Shown: positions 42,508-52,505, counted from the first letter of the stretch. The stretch is DNA of 52,695 bases from an uncultured bacterium (GCA_903855135.1 CAINYB010000025.1:1-52695), one strand, 5' to 3'. The notes: generated by a model not told the origin, from the letters alone. Program-made: numbers and translations.

Positions 42508-43846
42508 AGCAGATTTTATTTTTAATAGTTTCGCTTTTATTTTATTGCTCATTTTGCCCTGGCAAACTCGCTGGATTTTTCAGAGTATCAAAATAGCAGA
42601 TCAAACTTGGGAGTATGGACAGCTAGGACTTTATGCCAGCATGATTTTGCTTATTGTTTTATTAGTTTTATATTTTAAAAATACCCCCTCTGCCGCTTAC
42701 GCGCCTTCTCCCCCTAAATTAGGGGGAGATCGAGTGGGGGTACTTGTATTTATTTTATATTTAATTATTCTAGCATTTTTTAGTCCCTTAAGAACTTTAA
42801 GTTTTTATTATCTAGGCATGCTAATTTTAGCCACACTATCCATTTTAGTCTGGCAGAAAATAAAGCCCTCAGTATTTTATGCTGGCTTATTAGCTAGCGG
42901 CCTTATTCAAGCGATTTTTGTTTGGTATCAGATGTTGATGCAAACTAGCCCAGCTAATAAATGGCTCGGTTTAGCGACTCACTCGGCCGCTGATTTAGGC
43001 ACTTCAGTAGTGCAATATGATTTAAATAGGATGCTGAGAGCCTATGGCTCTTTACCGCATCCAAATATTTTAGGTGGCTTTTTACTATTTAGTTTATGGG
43101 GAGGTATTTGGTGGTGGCTACATCTTTACAGTGAAAGCAAAGAAGAGGATTGGCAAATAAGTAAAGTCAAAAAACACCTCTTGCCCTTAGTAGTTGTTTT
43201 AGTAAGTCTTATTTTGGTTTTATTTGCTTTATTTTTTACTTTTTCTCGTTCAGCTGTTTTGGCTTGGTTCGTCAGTTTAGCGGTTTTAATATTTTTGAGT
43301 GTGTGGCGTAAAAAGTTTTTAGCTTTGCAGATTTTTTCCAAAGCCTTTTTATTGAGCGTAGCAGTTTTATTAGCAGTTAATTTTTTATTTCCCGGTGCCT
43401 GGCTCACTAGGCTAAGAGCTCAAGGTGATTTAGAGGCAAGATCATTGGCAGAAAGACAATTATCTTTTAAACAAATTGATTGGCATAATTATCAGCAGTT
43501 AATTTTAGGTCAGGGTTTGGGCACTAATACTTATATTGCTTATCAAAAAAATCATTTAAGCGAACAAAAATTGCCACCTTATGTTGTCCAGCCGATTCAC
43601 AATTTTTATTTATTAGTTTTAGCTGAAAGTGGTATTATCACTTGTTTATTTTTGTTATATTTTTTGTTTCGTGCTTGGCGCAAAAAGCATTTACAAAAAC
43701 CAAATTTAATTTCTTTGGGTTTATTAATTTCTGTTGTGCTAGTAAGTTTACTAGATCATTATTTTTGGACTACTTGGACGGGTTTATTATTATTAACTAT
43801 TACTTTAAGTCTTTTTATTAAAAGAGAAAATAAATCAAATTTATGA
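42488..43846 (+). CDS. O-antigen ligase/polymerase-like membrane protein
   Basis: 452 residues with about ten to twelve membrane helices. The family core is seen at RAYGSLPHPNILGGFLLF, FTFSRSAVLAWFVSLA, LGQGLGTNTYIAY and VQPIHNFYLLVLAESGI, the typical Wzy_C/O-antigen ligase loop with HN and ESG. It would polymerise or ligate surface glycans on the outer face of the membrane. Around residues 66-87 a repeat element (42682-42742) adds NTPSAAYAPSPPKLGGD-type residues in frame, between the second and third helices. Overlaps exist at both ends: 20 bases with the gene before and ATGA with the gene after. Confidence 0.88.
   Translation: MMKNLFKADFIFNSFAFILLLILPWQTRWIFQSIKIADQTWEYGQLGLYASMILLIVLLVLYFKNTPSAAYAPSPPKLGGDRVGVLVFILYLIILAFFSPLRTLSFYYLGMLILATLSILVWQKIKPSVFYAGLLASGLIQAIFVWYQMLMQTSPANKWLGLATHSAADLGTSVVQYDLNRMLRAYGSLPHPNILGGFLLFSLWGGIWWWLHLYSESKEEDWQISKVKKHLLPLVVVLVSLILVLFALFFTFSRSAVLAWFVSLAVLIFLSVWRKKFLALQIFSKAFLLSVAVLLAVNFLFPGAWLTRLRAQGDLEARSLAERQLSFKQIDWHNYQQLILGQGLGTNTYIAYQKNHLSEQKLPPYVVQPIHNFYLLVLAESGIITCLFLLYFLFRAWRKKHLQKPNLISLGLLISVVLVSLLDHYFWTTWTGLLLLTITLSLFIKRENKSNL
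42682..42742. repeat. 61-bp compound palindromic repeat inserted in frame in the O-antigen-ligase gene
   Basis: Outer arms TACCCCC (42682-42688) and GGGGGTA (42736-42742); inner hairpin CTCCCCCTAA/TTAGGGGGAG (42709-42729). All three bases of frame are kept, so the protein gains about 20 Pro/Gly/Ala-rich residues. Similar elements lie between genes at 28590-28682, 30943-30995 and 47752-47815. Confidence 0.85.
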
Positions 43847-44667
43847 AAATTTTAATTATTGGCAATGGCTGGTTAGGTAATCGTTGTCATGAGGAGTGGC
43901 CAGATTCTATAATTACAGACAAAATTATTAACACCAAAGATGATGTTTTAGAATTATTAAAAACACATCAACCAGATGCAGTTTTAAATGCGGCTGGAGT
44001 AGTCGGCAAACCAAATGTTGACTGGTGTGAAACGCATCAGTTGGAAACAATTCAAGGCAACACTATTTTGCCTGTTATTATCGCTGAAGCTTGTAAAGAG
44101 ATGGGTGTATATTTATTACATATGGGGACAGGCTGCATCTTTTATGGTGAGGCAGCACATGGCGGCCCATGGAAAGAGGATGATCCGGCTAATCCAGTAG
44201 CTGTTTATTCTCGGGCTAAATATGCAGCTGATTTAGTTTTATCTACCTTAGAAAATGTTGGTATCGCTCGTATTCGTATGCCGATTGATGATAGAAAGCA
44301 CCGAGCAAATATGATTGATAAATTAGTTGCTTATCCAAAAGTGGTAGACGTCAATAACAGCGCTACCGTTGTGCCTGATATGATTTTGGCTTTTCGTCAG
44401 TTGTTAGAGAAAAAGGCTAATGGTATTTTTCATTGTACCAATCCAGGAGCTATTACTCACCGAGAGGTTTTGGCCTTGTATACAAAATACGTTGAGTCTA
44501 TTCCTGAAAAAGAATGGATTAGCCCAGAAGAGTTGGTAGATTCTGGTTTGGCTTGTAAAAAGCGTTCAAATAATATTATGCAGTCGATTAATTTAGCTAA
44601 ATATGGCATTAGCATGCGACCAATCAAAGAGGCGGTCGAGGAGACAATGAAGAATTATAAAAAATAA
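43843..44667 (+). CDS. RmlD/NRS-ER-like NAD(P)-dependent nucleotide-sugar reductase
   Basis: 274-residue short-chain dehydrogenase of the extended type. N-terminal GNGWLGNRC binds the dinucleotide; PDAVLNAAGVVGKPNVDWCE, MGTGCIF, the catalytic YSRAKYAAD (YxxxK) and RMPIDDRKHRANMIDK follow. The last segments, VVDVNNSATVV and CTNPGAITHREVL, are closer to plant and viral NRS/ER-type 3,5-epimerase/4-reductases than to classical RmlD, by memory of those sequences. It would make a deoxy sugar such as rhamnose for the glycan built by the upstream ligase. The start overlaps the previous stop (ATGA), and the promoter of groES follows it. Confidence 0.82.
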   Translation: MKILIIGNGWLGNRCHEEWPDSIITDKIINTKDDVLELLKTHQPDAVLNAAGVVGKPNVDWCETHQLETIQGNTILPVIIAEACKEMGVYLLHMGTGCIFYGEAAHGGPWKEDDPANPVAVYSRAKYAADLVLSTLENVGIARIRMPIDDRKHRANMIDKLVAYPKVVDVNNSATVVPDMILAFRQLLEKKANGIFHCTNPGAITHREVLALYTKYVESIPEKEWISPEELVDSGLACKKRSNNIMQSINLAKYGISMRPIKEAVEETMKNYKK

Positions 44668-44675
44668 ATAAAATC

Positions 44676-44704
44676 TTGACAAAAGATATTTAGCACTCTA
44701 TAAT
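44676..44704 (+). promoter_or_regulatory. groESL sigma-70-type promoter
   Basis: Consensus TTGACA (44676-44681), exactly 17 bases, and consensus TATAAT (44699-44704). The -10 forms the spacer of the CIRCE operator, so a bound repressor would block RNA polymerase. Confidence 0.93.
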
Positions 44705-44716
44705 GTAGAGTGCTAA
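44690..44716. promoter_or_regulatory. CIRCE operator (HrcA binding site)
   Basis: Perfect inverted repeat TTAGCACTC-N9-GAGTGCTAA, the known binding site of the heat-shock repressor HrcA. The N9 holds the -10 box. hrcA itself is not in this window. In the HrcA/GroEL model, free GroEL keeps HrcA active; heat titrates GroEL and opens the operon. Confidence 0.96.
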
Positions 44717-44736
44717 TTTAATCTCATCGAAGAGCT

Positions 44737-44753
44737 CTCGCCCGTTGGGCGAG
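44737..44753. repeat. Hairpin in the groES leader
   Basis: CTCGCCCGTTGGGCGAG, a short palindrome in the 5' untranslated region of groES, of the window's GC-rich type. Confidence 0.5.
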
Positions 44754-44802
44754 GTGCTTGGACGGATAAGATTAATAATAAGATAATTAAATTGAAAAAC
44801 AT

Positions 44803-45078
44803 ATGAATCTAAAACCATTAGGAGATCGTGCGATCATCAAAGTTTTACCAAAACAAGAAACTACCAAGTCTGGTATTATTTTGCCAGAGTCAGTCACCAA
44901 AGAAAATCGCCTCGAAGGAGAAATTGTCTCACTTGGTCAAGGTGAAAAAATAAAGGCTTTAAATTTAAATGTTGGTCAAAAAGTAATAGTTTCCGAATAC
45001 GGTGGTACAGAAATAAAAGTAGATGGACAAGAATATAAGATTTTAAATCATGATGATTTATTAGCAGTAGCTGAATAA
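44803..45078 (+). CDS. groES: Co-chaperonin GroES
   Basis: The 91-residue lid of the GroEL folding chamber. NLKPLGDRAIIKVLP at the start, a mobile loop ETTKSGIILPESV (about 18-30), and the C-terminal strand YKILNHDDLLAVAE are typical. It is transcribed with groEL from the CIRCE-controlled promoter. The 113-base gap to groEL contains two palindromes. Confidence 0.97.
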   Translation: MNLKPLGDRAIIKVLPKQETTKSGIILPESVTKENRLEGEIVSLGQGEKIKALNLNVGQKVIVSEYGGTEIKVDGQEYKILNHDDLLAVAE

Positions 45079-45092
45079 GCACATGTCAAGCT

Positions 45093-45155
45093 ATTCCGCA
45101 CTTGATGCGGAATCTAGTAAACTTAAGTAACTAGGTTGCCGATCAGGTCGGCAAC
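45093..45155. repeat. Two palindromic repeats between groES and groEL
   Basis: ATTCCGCA-CTTGA-TGCGGAAT (45093-45113) and GTTGCCGA-TCAGG-TCGGCAAC (45135-45155), each with short flanking CTAG-type arms. They lie inside the operon and may affect mRNA stability or the GroES:GroEL ratio. Confidence 0.75.
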
Positions 45156-45161
45156 GACTAG

Positions 45162-46829
<1,668 letters not shown>

Positions 46830-46842
46830 AAAAATAAATTTA

Positions 46843-46871
46843 AAAATCTCGAGCATTGCTCGGGATTTTTT
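46843..46871 (+). terminator. groESL terminator
   Basis: Stem AAATCTCGAGCA/TGCTCGGGATTT followed by T-rich sequence, 13 bases after the groEL stop. Confidence 0.75.
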
Positions 46872-46890
46872 ATTTTGGCTAAAAAATGCT

Positions 46891-46907
46891 ATCCCGCAGA
46901 GCGGGAT
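46891..46907. repeat. Short palindrome downstream of groEL
   Basis: ATCCCGC-AGA-GCGGGAT, followed by a GCTTCGC turn; another of the window's GC-rich palindromes, not needed as a terminator. Confidence 0.5.
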
Positions 46908-46949
46908 CTCGCTTCGCTCGATAATATTCCATAAATATGATAAATATTG

Positions 46950-46955
46950 TATAAT
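46950..46955 (+). promoter_or_regulatory. -10 box of the membrane protein gene at 46966
   Basis: TATAAT ends ten bases before the ATG, giving a leader of only a few bases. Confidence 0.5.
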
Positions 46956-46965
46956 ACAGTCATCT

Positions 46966-47751
46966 ATGAAGCAAGATAATAAAAATAAAATCAATTTTGA
47001 TCAAGTCGAAGAATTAGATTGGCAAGCTAATGAAAATTATCCTTGGGAATATGAAGTTAAGGATGAAGTTTGGCTGGCTGATTTGTCAAAAATTGCTAAA
47101 CCGAAAAAAACTAAGAAAACTTTAGTTAAGCCAGAGGTGCAAGTTTCAATCAGTGAACAAATTATTTCTGACCCACAAAACATAGATGATAAAGTTACCG
47201 AAGAAAAAGTCACGGTCGTAAATGCGGAATTAAAATTTGATGCTAATCAAGAAAGAGAAGTATTTGAGCCAGCTAAAACCATGGTTTCAACTATTGATCC
47301 AGTGGTTGACCAATGGTTTGAAGAACAAAAACAAGAAAAGCAAGTGAACACAGAAAAGAAACCGAGTTTTGATTGGTCAGATAATTTTTCTTGGGTTTTT
47401 GCAAGTATTTTTTTATTTTTCTTGGTTTTAGCTGGTGAAATTGCTTTGCATTATATTAGTCAACATTGGTATTGGTCCGCTAATTACTTATTATTATCTC
47501 TATGGCTTTGGCGTATAGCAGTTTTGATCGGCTGGTTTTATTTAGGTGCTAGGCGTTGGTTTTTGGCGACGGAGCAAATCATGATTACTGCTGTTTTAGG
47601 CCAATTAGCCGCTGTCTTTGTTTCTGGTATTTATCGTATTTTTGTTATTAAAAGTTTGTGGACTTGGCTAAATCTAGTAGTTGAACCTATTTGGATGTTA
47701 CTTATTATTGCTGTCGCCGGTAGCTTATTTGTAAAAATAATTAATAAATAG
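46966..47751 (+). CDS. Hypothetical membrane protein with acidic N-terminal tail
   Basis: 261 residues. The first 130 are charged and low in structure (many Lys, Glu, Val; includes a WQANENYPWEYEV segment). Then four membrane helices: about 141-163, 172-198, 204-226 and 236-258. No catalytic motif is seen. It resembles nothing I can name. It starts the run of genes leading to pyk and ppsA but is separated from the next gene by a repeat element. Confidence 0.6.
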   Translation: MKQDNKNKINFDQVEELDWQANENYPWEYEVKDEVWLADLSKIAKPKKTKKTLVKPEVQVSISEQIISDPQNIDDKVTEEKVTVVNAELKFDANQEREVFEPAKTMVSTIDPVVDQWFEEQKQEKQVNTEKKPSFDWSDNFSWVFASIFLFFLVLAGEIALHYISQHWYWSANYLLLSLWLWRIAVLIGWFYLGARRWFLATEQIMITAVLGQLAAVFVSGIYRIFVIKSLWTWLNLVVEPIWMLLIIAVAGSLFVKIINK

Positions 47752-47815
47752 ACCCCCTCTGTCTCCCCCTTGCGAAGGGGGAGAAACCGAGTGTAGCGAG
47801 GAGAAGGGGTGATAA
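47752..47815. repeat. Compound palindromic repeat after the membrane protein gene
   Basis: Outer arms ACCCCCTCT and AGAAGGGGT, inner hairpin CTCCCCCTTGCGAAGGGGGAG broken here as CTCCCCCTT/AAGGGGGAG. Same family as the element in the O-antigen-ligase gene. Confidence 0.75.
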
Positions 47816-47825
47816 ATAGAATTTT

Positions 47826-48140
47826 ATGAGTTTAGAAAAAAATCAGCACGATATTGATAGTAATCGTTTTGTAGCAGCCTTGTCTTATATTTGGATTTTA
47901 TGTTTGGTGCCTTTATTCTTAAAACGCAAATCACATTTTGCTCAATTTCATGCTAAACAAGGATTGTTATTATTTGTGATTGAGATTGTTGGTTGGATTA
48001 TTTTTATGATTCCTGTGATTGGTTGGGCTTTATTTATTATGGTCATTGTTTATTCGGTTTTGGGAGCACAAAAAGCCATGTCTGGTAAATATTGGGTGAT
48101 GCCTATTTTAGGCAAATATGTAAGTAAGCTAAATCTATAA
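47826..48140 (+). CDS. DUF4870-like membrane protein
   Basis: 104 residues with three membrane helices. FVAALSYIWILCLVPLFLKRK, FAQFHAKQGLLLFVIEIVG (the Q.k/Q.g FH..Qg motif) and the following helix pair match the DUF4870/Tic20-like small membrane family. The molecular role is unknown. It ends four bases before the pyk start, so it is probably in the same transcript. Confidence 0.72.
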   Translation: MSLEKNQHDIDSNRFVAALSYIWILCLVPLFLKRKSHFAQFHAKQGLLLFVIEIVGWIIFMIPVIGWALFIMVIVYSVLGAQKAMSGKYWVMPILGKYVSKLNL

Positions 48141-48144
48141 AATT

Positions 48145-49578
48145 GTGAAGAAAACAAAAATAGTAGGAACCATTGGTCCAGCTTCTGCTGATCCAAAAAT
48201 TTTAGATCAATTAATTAAAGCGGGCTTAAATGTAGCTCGTCTTAATTTTTCTCATGGTAGCCATCAATCTCACCAAAAATTAATCAATGATTTACGTAAA
48301 GTAGCAGCTTTAAATAAAGTCAATTTGGCTATTATGCAAGATTTGCAAGGACCACGTTTGCGTGTCGCTAAGGTGGATGATGGGGGGATAGAGTTAATCC
48401 CAAAAGAAAAAATTATTTTAGCGGCAAGCAAAGATTTACAACAAATTAATTTTTCTAGCTTTAAAGAAAAGATTTTGCCAATTGATTATCCTTATTTAGC
48501 TGACGATGTCAAAATAGCAGATCGTATTTTGATTAGCGATGGTTTGATTCAGCTACAAGTGGAAAAGGTTCACAATCGTTTAGTCTATGCTCATGTTTTA
48601 AAAGGCGGTATAGTTTTTTCTCATAAAGGTATCAATATTCCGGGAGTAAAAATTACTGCGCCAGTGATTACCAACAAAGATAAAGAGGATTTGAAATTTG
48701 GTTTAAAACAAAAAGTTGATTTTGTCGCTTTATCTTTTGTGGCTTGTGCGCAAGATATTTTGGATTTAAAAAAATTGATTAAAAAATATTCGCCTCAATC
48801 ACAAGTCAAAATTGTCGCTAAGATTGAGCGTATGGCTGCTTTTGTAGATCGGAAAAAAATCATCGAAGTAGTGGACGCGGTCATGGTAGCTCGTGGTGAT
48901 TTAGGTATTGAAATACCAGATGCTAAAGTGCCCCTAGTACAAAAAGAATTGATTAGTGATTGTGTGGCGGCCGGTAAGCCAGTCATTGTCGCTACTCAGA
49001 TGCTAGATTCGATGATTAATTATCCTAAGCCCACTCGAGCTGAAGTAGCTGATGTGGCGAATGCAGTAGTCGATGGCACGGATGCTGTCATGCTATCTGG
49101 TGAAACAGCCTTTGGTAAATATCCAGTTGAGGCAGTCGAAATGATGCGAGATATTATTTTAGAAACTGAGGCTTCTCCTTTTCAGAGTAGGATCGAAAGC
49201 CATAGTGATAAAAGTTTTAGTAGCATCAAAGCGATTGCAGACTCAGCTTTTCATTTAGCTCATAATACTAAAGCTAAGTTGATTGTAGCTTTTACGCAGT
49301 CTGGTTTTACTGCCCAGATGATTGCTCGTTATCGACCAGATATGCCTATCGTAGCTATCACCGGCGATGAACAAGTAGCTAGACAGCTAGCTTTAGTCTG
49401 GAGTGTGGAAGCTTTGATTTTACCAGAAGCAAAAACCAGCAATGAGCTGATCAAAAATACAGTAAAAATTTTATTAAAAAATAAAAAAGTAGTCAAAAGA
49501 GATAAGATTGTTATTGTTGCTTCTCAACCATTGGGCTACAAGCAGGCGATGAACTGGATTAAACTAGAGGAAGTTTGA
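48145..49578 (+). CDS. pyk: Pyruvate kinase
   Basis: The final ATP-making step of glycolysis, PEP to pyruvate. It has 477 residues and starts with GTG. TKIVGTIGPASADP, NVARLNFSHGSH, the catalytic Lys in KIVAKIERMAAF, the Mg/PEP site MVARGDLGIEIP and GTDAVMLSGETAFGKYPVEAV are intact. The C-terminal domain is present. Its partner for the reverse direction, ppsA, follows directly. Its stop codon TGA is part of the next gene's extended -10. Confidence 0.97.
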   Translation: MKKTKIVGTIGPASADPKILDQLIKAGLNVARLNFSHGSHQSHQKLINDLRKVAALNKVNLAIMQDLQGPRLRVAKVDDGGIELIPKEKIILAASKDLQQINFSSFKEKILPIDYPYLADDVKIADRILISDGLIQLQVEKVHNRLVYAHVLKGGIVFSHKGINIPGVKITAPVITNKDKEDLKFGLKQKVDFVALSFVACAQDILDLKKLIKKYSPQSQVKIVAKIERMAAFVDRKKIIEVVDAVMVARGDLGIEIPDAKVPLVQKELISDCVAAGKPVIVATQMLDSMINYPKPTRAEVADVANAVVDGTDAVMLSGETAFGKYPVEAVEMMRDIILETEASPFQSRIESHSDKSFSSIKAIADSAFHLAHNTKAKLIVAFTQSGFTAQMIARYRPDMPIVAITGDEQVARQLALVWSVEALILPEAKTSNELIKNTVKILLKNKKVVKRDKIVIVASQPLGYKQAMNWIKLEEV

Positions 49579-49584
49579 TATAAT
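49576..49584 (+). promoter_or_regulatory. Extended -10 for ppsA overlapping the pyk stop
   Basis: TGATATAAT; the TGA is the pyk stop codon. It gives a leader of about 28 bases to the ppsA ATG. Confidence 0.5.
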
Positions 49585-49618
49585 TAAATAAATTAATAAA
49601 TTAGCCCTAAAAAATTTT

Positions 49619-52027
49619 ATGCAAGCCAAGAAAAATAAATTTATTTTGTGGTTTAAAGACACGACCATCAAAGATATCCCTAAGGTTGGTGGTAAAAATG
49701 CTTCTTTGGGAGAAATGTATAGTAAGTTAACCAAACAAGGCGTTGCTGTGCCAAATGGTTTTGCAGTCACAGCCTATGCCTATGATTATTTCTTAAAAAG
49801 TGCCGGCATCAAAGATGATATTGAAAAAATATTATCAGATTTGGATACCAACAGTATCAAAAATTTATCAGAACGCGGTGCAAAAGTCAGGGCCACTATT
49901 TTGGGGGCAAAATTTCCAGAGGATTTAAAAAAAGCCATCACAGACGCTTATCATCAACTTTCAAAACAATATAAAAATAATTTTACTGATGTAGCAATTC
50001 GTTCTTCAGCGACTGCTGAAGATTTACCAGACGCTTCTTTTGCTGGTCAACAAGAATCTTATTTACATATCAAAGGCGATGCTCAAGTTTTGGAAGCTTG
50101 TAAAAAATGCGTTGCTTCATTATTCACTGATAGAGCTATTTCTTATCGGGTGGATAAAAAATTTAGTCACTTTACTATCAAACTATCTATCACTGTGCAG
50201 AAAATGGTAAGATCAGACAAAGCTTGTTCTGGTGTGATGTTTTCCATCGATACTGAGTCAGGCTTCAGACAGGCAGTTTTGATCAACGCTGCTTATGGTT
50301 TAGGAGATTATATTGTGCAGGGTGTGGTGACTCCAGATGAATATTATGTTTTTAAAACAAATTTAAAACCAGGTCTAGTACCAGTTATTAGTAAAAACTT
50401 AGGGGCTAAATTAAAAAAATTAGTTTACAATACCGATGCCAAGGGTCCAAATATCAAAGGTATGGCAACTACCCCAGAAGAGCGCGGTCAATATGTTTTA
50501 ACTGATAAAGAAATTTTACAGCTAGCCAAATGGGCAGTACAAATAGAAACGCACTACAAAAAACCAATGGATATGGAGTGGGCAAAAGATGGGGAAACTG
50601 ATAAATTATTTATTGTCCAAGCCAGACCAGAAACTGTACGTAGTCAGGCAGATGTCAATGTCTTAGAAGAATATATTTTGAAAGGCAGCGGCAAATTATT
50701 AGCCACTGGTGCTTCAGTTGGTGCAAAGATTGGTAAAGGCAAAGTGCATGTAATTGAAAATGTTGCTAATATAGACAAGTTTGTTCAAGGCGAAGTTTTG
50801 GTGACAGAGATGACTGATCCAGACTGGGAGCCGATTATGAAAAAAGCTTCAGCTATTGTCACTAACTCTGGTGGCAGAACTTGCCATGCGGCTATTATTT
50901 CTCGTGAGCTTGGCATTCCTTGTGTGGTCGGTACTAAAGATGGCACCAAAACTATTAAAAATGGCATAGACGCTACAGTCTCTTGTGCTGAAGGAGAAAA
51001 AGGTCATGTTTATGAAGGTTTATTAAATTTTGAAGTCAAAAAAACTGACTTGAAAAAAATTCCTAAACCAAAAACTAAGATCATGATGAATATCGGTAAT
51101 CCCGAAATGGCTATGGCTCAAAGTTTTATCCCAAATGAAGGTGTGGGTCTTGCTCGTGAAGAGTTTGTGATTTCAAACTACATTCGTATTCATCCTTTGG
51201 CTTTATTAAATTTTAACAAACTTAAAGATGAAAAATTAAAAAAACAAATAGCTAGTCTTACCACCACTCATGAAAATAAAGCACAATTTTTTGTGGATAA
51301 ATTAGCCGAAGGCATTGCTCGCATTGCGGCTGCTTTTTATCCTAAAGATGTGATTGTGAGACTTTCAGATTTTAAATCAAATGAATACGCGGGTTTGATC
51401 GGCGGTAAGGGTTTTGAGCCAAGTGAGTCAAATCCGATGATTGGCTGGCGCGGAGCATCTCGCTACTATGATCCAAACTATATCACTGCTTTTAAATTAG
51501 AATGTAGAGCCTTAGTCAAAGTGCGTAAAGTGATGGGCTTAACTAATGTCAAAGTAATGATTCCATTTTGCCGTACCGTTGAGGAAGGTAAAAAAGTTTT
51601 AGAGATTATGAAGGTCAATGGTTTAGAGCGGGGTAAAGATAATTTACAAGTTTATGTGATGTGTGAGATTCCTTCCAATGTTATTCTAGCTGATGAATTT
51701 TCTAAAATTTTTGATGGTTTTTCGATCGGCTCAAATGATTTGACGCAATTGACTTTGGGAGTAGATAGAGATAGTGAATTAGTTGCCCATGTTTATGATG
51801 AAAAAAATATGGCAGTCAAAACCTTAATTGCCGAAGTGATCAAGAAAGCTAAAAAGAATAAACGCAAGATTGGCATCTGTGGTCAGGCACCATCGGATTT
51901 TCCAGATTTTGCTCAATTTTTGGTAGAGCAAGGCATAGACTCGATTTCTTTAAATCCAGACACCGTAGTCAAGACTATGATTGCTATCAATGAAACAGAA
52001 AAAAAGCTTAAACGTAAAAAGAAGTAA
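49619..52027 (+). CDS. ppsA: Phosphoenolpyruvate synthase
   Basis: Converts pyruvate and ATP to PEP, AMP and phosphate, or runs in reverse to make ATP. It has 802 residues. N-terminal ATP-grasp domain with VGGKNASLGEM and RSSATAEDLPDASFAGQQES; the phospho-His in SGGRTCHAAIISRELGIPCVVG (near residue 423; shortened: GGRTCHAAI); the C-terminal TIM barrel with GSNDLTQLTLGVDRD and the catalytic Cys in GICGQAPSD (near 755). With pyk next to it, it forms a reversible PEP/pyruvate switch, which suits a cell living on glycolysis without a respiratory chain (inference). Confidence 0.96.
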   Translation: MQAKKNKFILWFKDTTIKDIPKVGGKNASLGEMYSKLTKQGVAVPNGFAVTAYAYDYFLKSAGIKDDIEKILSDLDTNSIKNLSERGAKVRATILGAKFPEDLKKAITDAYHQLSKQYKNNFTDVAIRSSATAEDLPDASFAGQQESYLHIKGDAQVLEACKKCVASLFTDRAISYRVDKKFSHFTIKLSITVQKMVRSDKACSGVMFSIDTESGFRQAVLINAAYGLGDYIVQGVVTPDEYYVFKTNLKPGLVPVISKNLGAKLKKLVYNTDAKGPNIKGMATTPEERGQYVLTDKEILQLAKWAVQIETHYKKPMDMEWAKDGETDKLFIVQARPETVRSQADVNVLEEYILKGSGKLLATGASVGAKIGKGKVHVIENVANIDKFVQGEVLVTEMTDPDWEPIMKKASAIVTNSGGRTCHAAIISRELGIPCVVGTKDGTKTIKNGIDATVSCAEGEKGHVYEGLLNFEVKKTDLKKIPKPKTKIMMNIGNPEMAMAQSFIPNEGVGLAREEFVISNYIRIHPLALLNFNKLKDEKLKKQIASLTTTHENKAQFFVDKLAEGIARIAAAFYPKDVIVRLSDFKSNEYAGLIGGKGFEPSESNPMIGWRGASRYYDPNYITAFKLECRALVKVRKVMGLTNVKVMIPFCRTVEEGKKVLEIMKVNGLERGKDNLQVYVMCEIPSNVILADEFSKIFDGFSIGSNDLTQLTLGVDRDSELVAHVYDEKNMAVKTLIAEVIKKAKKNKRKIGICGQAPSDFPDFAQFLVEQGIDSISLNPDTVVKTMIAINETEKKLKRKKK

Positions 52028-52037
52028 ACTTACTTAG

Positions 52038-52062
52038 AAACTCTCGCCGATGGCGGGAGTTT
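52038..52062 (+). terminator. ppsA terminator
   Basis: Arms AAACTC-CGCC and GGCG-GAGTTT around GAT, followed by a T-rich run. Confidence 0.8.
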
Positions 52063-52070
52063 TATTATTA

Positions 52071-52099
52071 TTGACTAAATATGTTTTAAATGCTTTAAT
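52071..52099 (+). promoter_or_regulatory. Promoter of the orphan gene at 52175
   Basis: TTGACT (52071-52076), a 17-base spacer and TTTAAT (52094-52099). The leader is about 70 bases and carries a small hairpin (CTTTCCC/GGGAGAG) and the SD. Confidence 0.6.
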
Positions 52100-52174
52100 G
52101 ATATTTGTCGCTCTATTTGTTTGCAACTTTCCCAAGGTGGGAGAGTGCACTATACACAATCAGAGAGGTTCTTT

Positions 52175-52486
52175 ATGTCGGACAGTATTCGGGCTCGTCT
52201 GCGTGACAGTTTTCAGCGTCGTCTTCATCCGGAGATCACGCAAAATGGCAACACTTTGATCGTCAAGATCGAGACTCATCGTCTGCGTTTGCCTCAGCAC
52301 AAGATCACCGAAGCACAGCGTAAGCATGCTTGCTGTAGGTTTGAGACCGAACACCTAGTCATGGAGGGTGAGCACGATCATCTGTGTCAGTGCATTGACT
52401 TCCTTGCCCAAAGTGAGGAAGATCCCTGGGCAAGTGCTCATGCTCGTGCTGGTCGCCGCCAGGTACCCAAGTCCACAGTGCGTTAA
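52175..52486 (+). CDS. Small basic orphan protein with strong SD
   Basis: 103 residues from the ATG at 52175, chosen because GAGAGG lies 6-11 bases upstream; an in-frame ATG at 52121 has none. The protein is soluble, rich in Arg, His and Gln, with one Cys-rich stretch (HACCRFET) and a second pair in HLCQCIDF; the His/Cys pattern could bind a metal. It ends in a basic tail (ARAGRRQVPKSTVR). GC-rich codon use sets it apart from ppsA. It has its own promoter and terminator. I do not recognise the family. Confidence 0.65.
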   Translation: MSDSIRARLRDSFQRRLHPEITQNGNTLIVKIETHRLRLPQHKITEAQRKHACCRFETEHLVMEGEHDHLCQCIDFLAQSEEDPWASAHARAGRRQVPKSTVR

Positions 52487-52505
52487 GCACCAAGTTCATT
52501 CCCGT

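Noticed and set aside
48145-49578. Recoding of UGA (as in Gracilibacteria or SR1)
   Set aside because: UGA is the natural stop of pyk and of the first MBL-fold gene at family-typical ends, and there are no in-frame UGA codons in the conserved genes.
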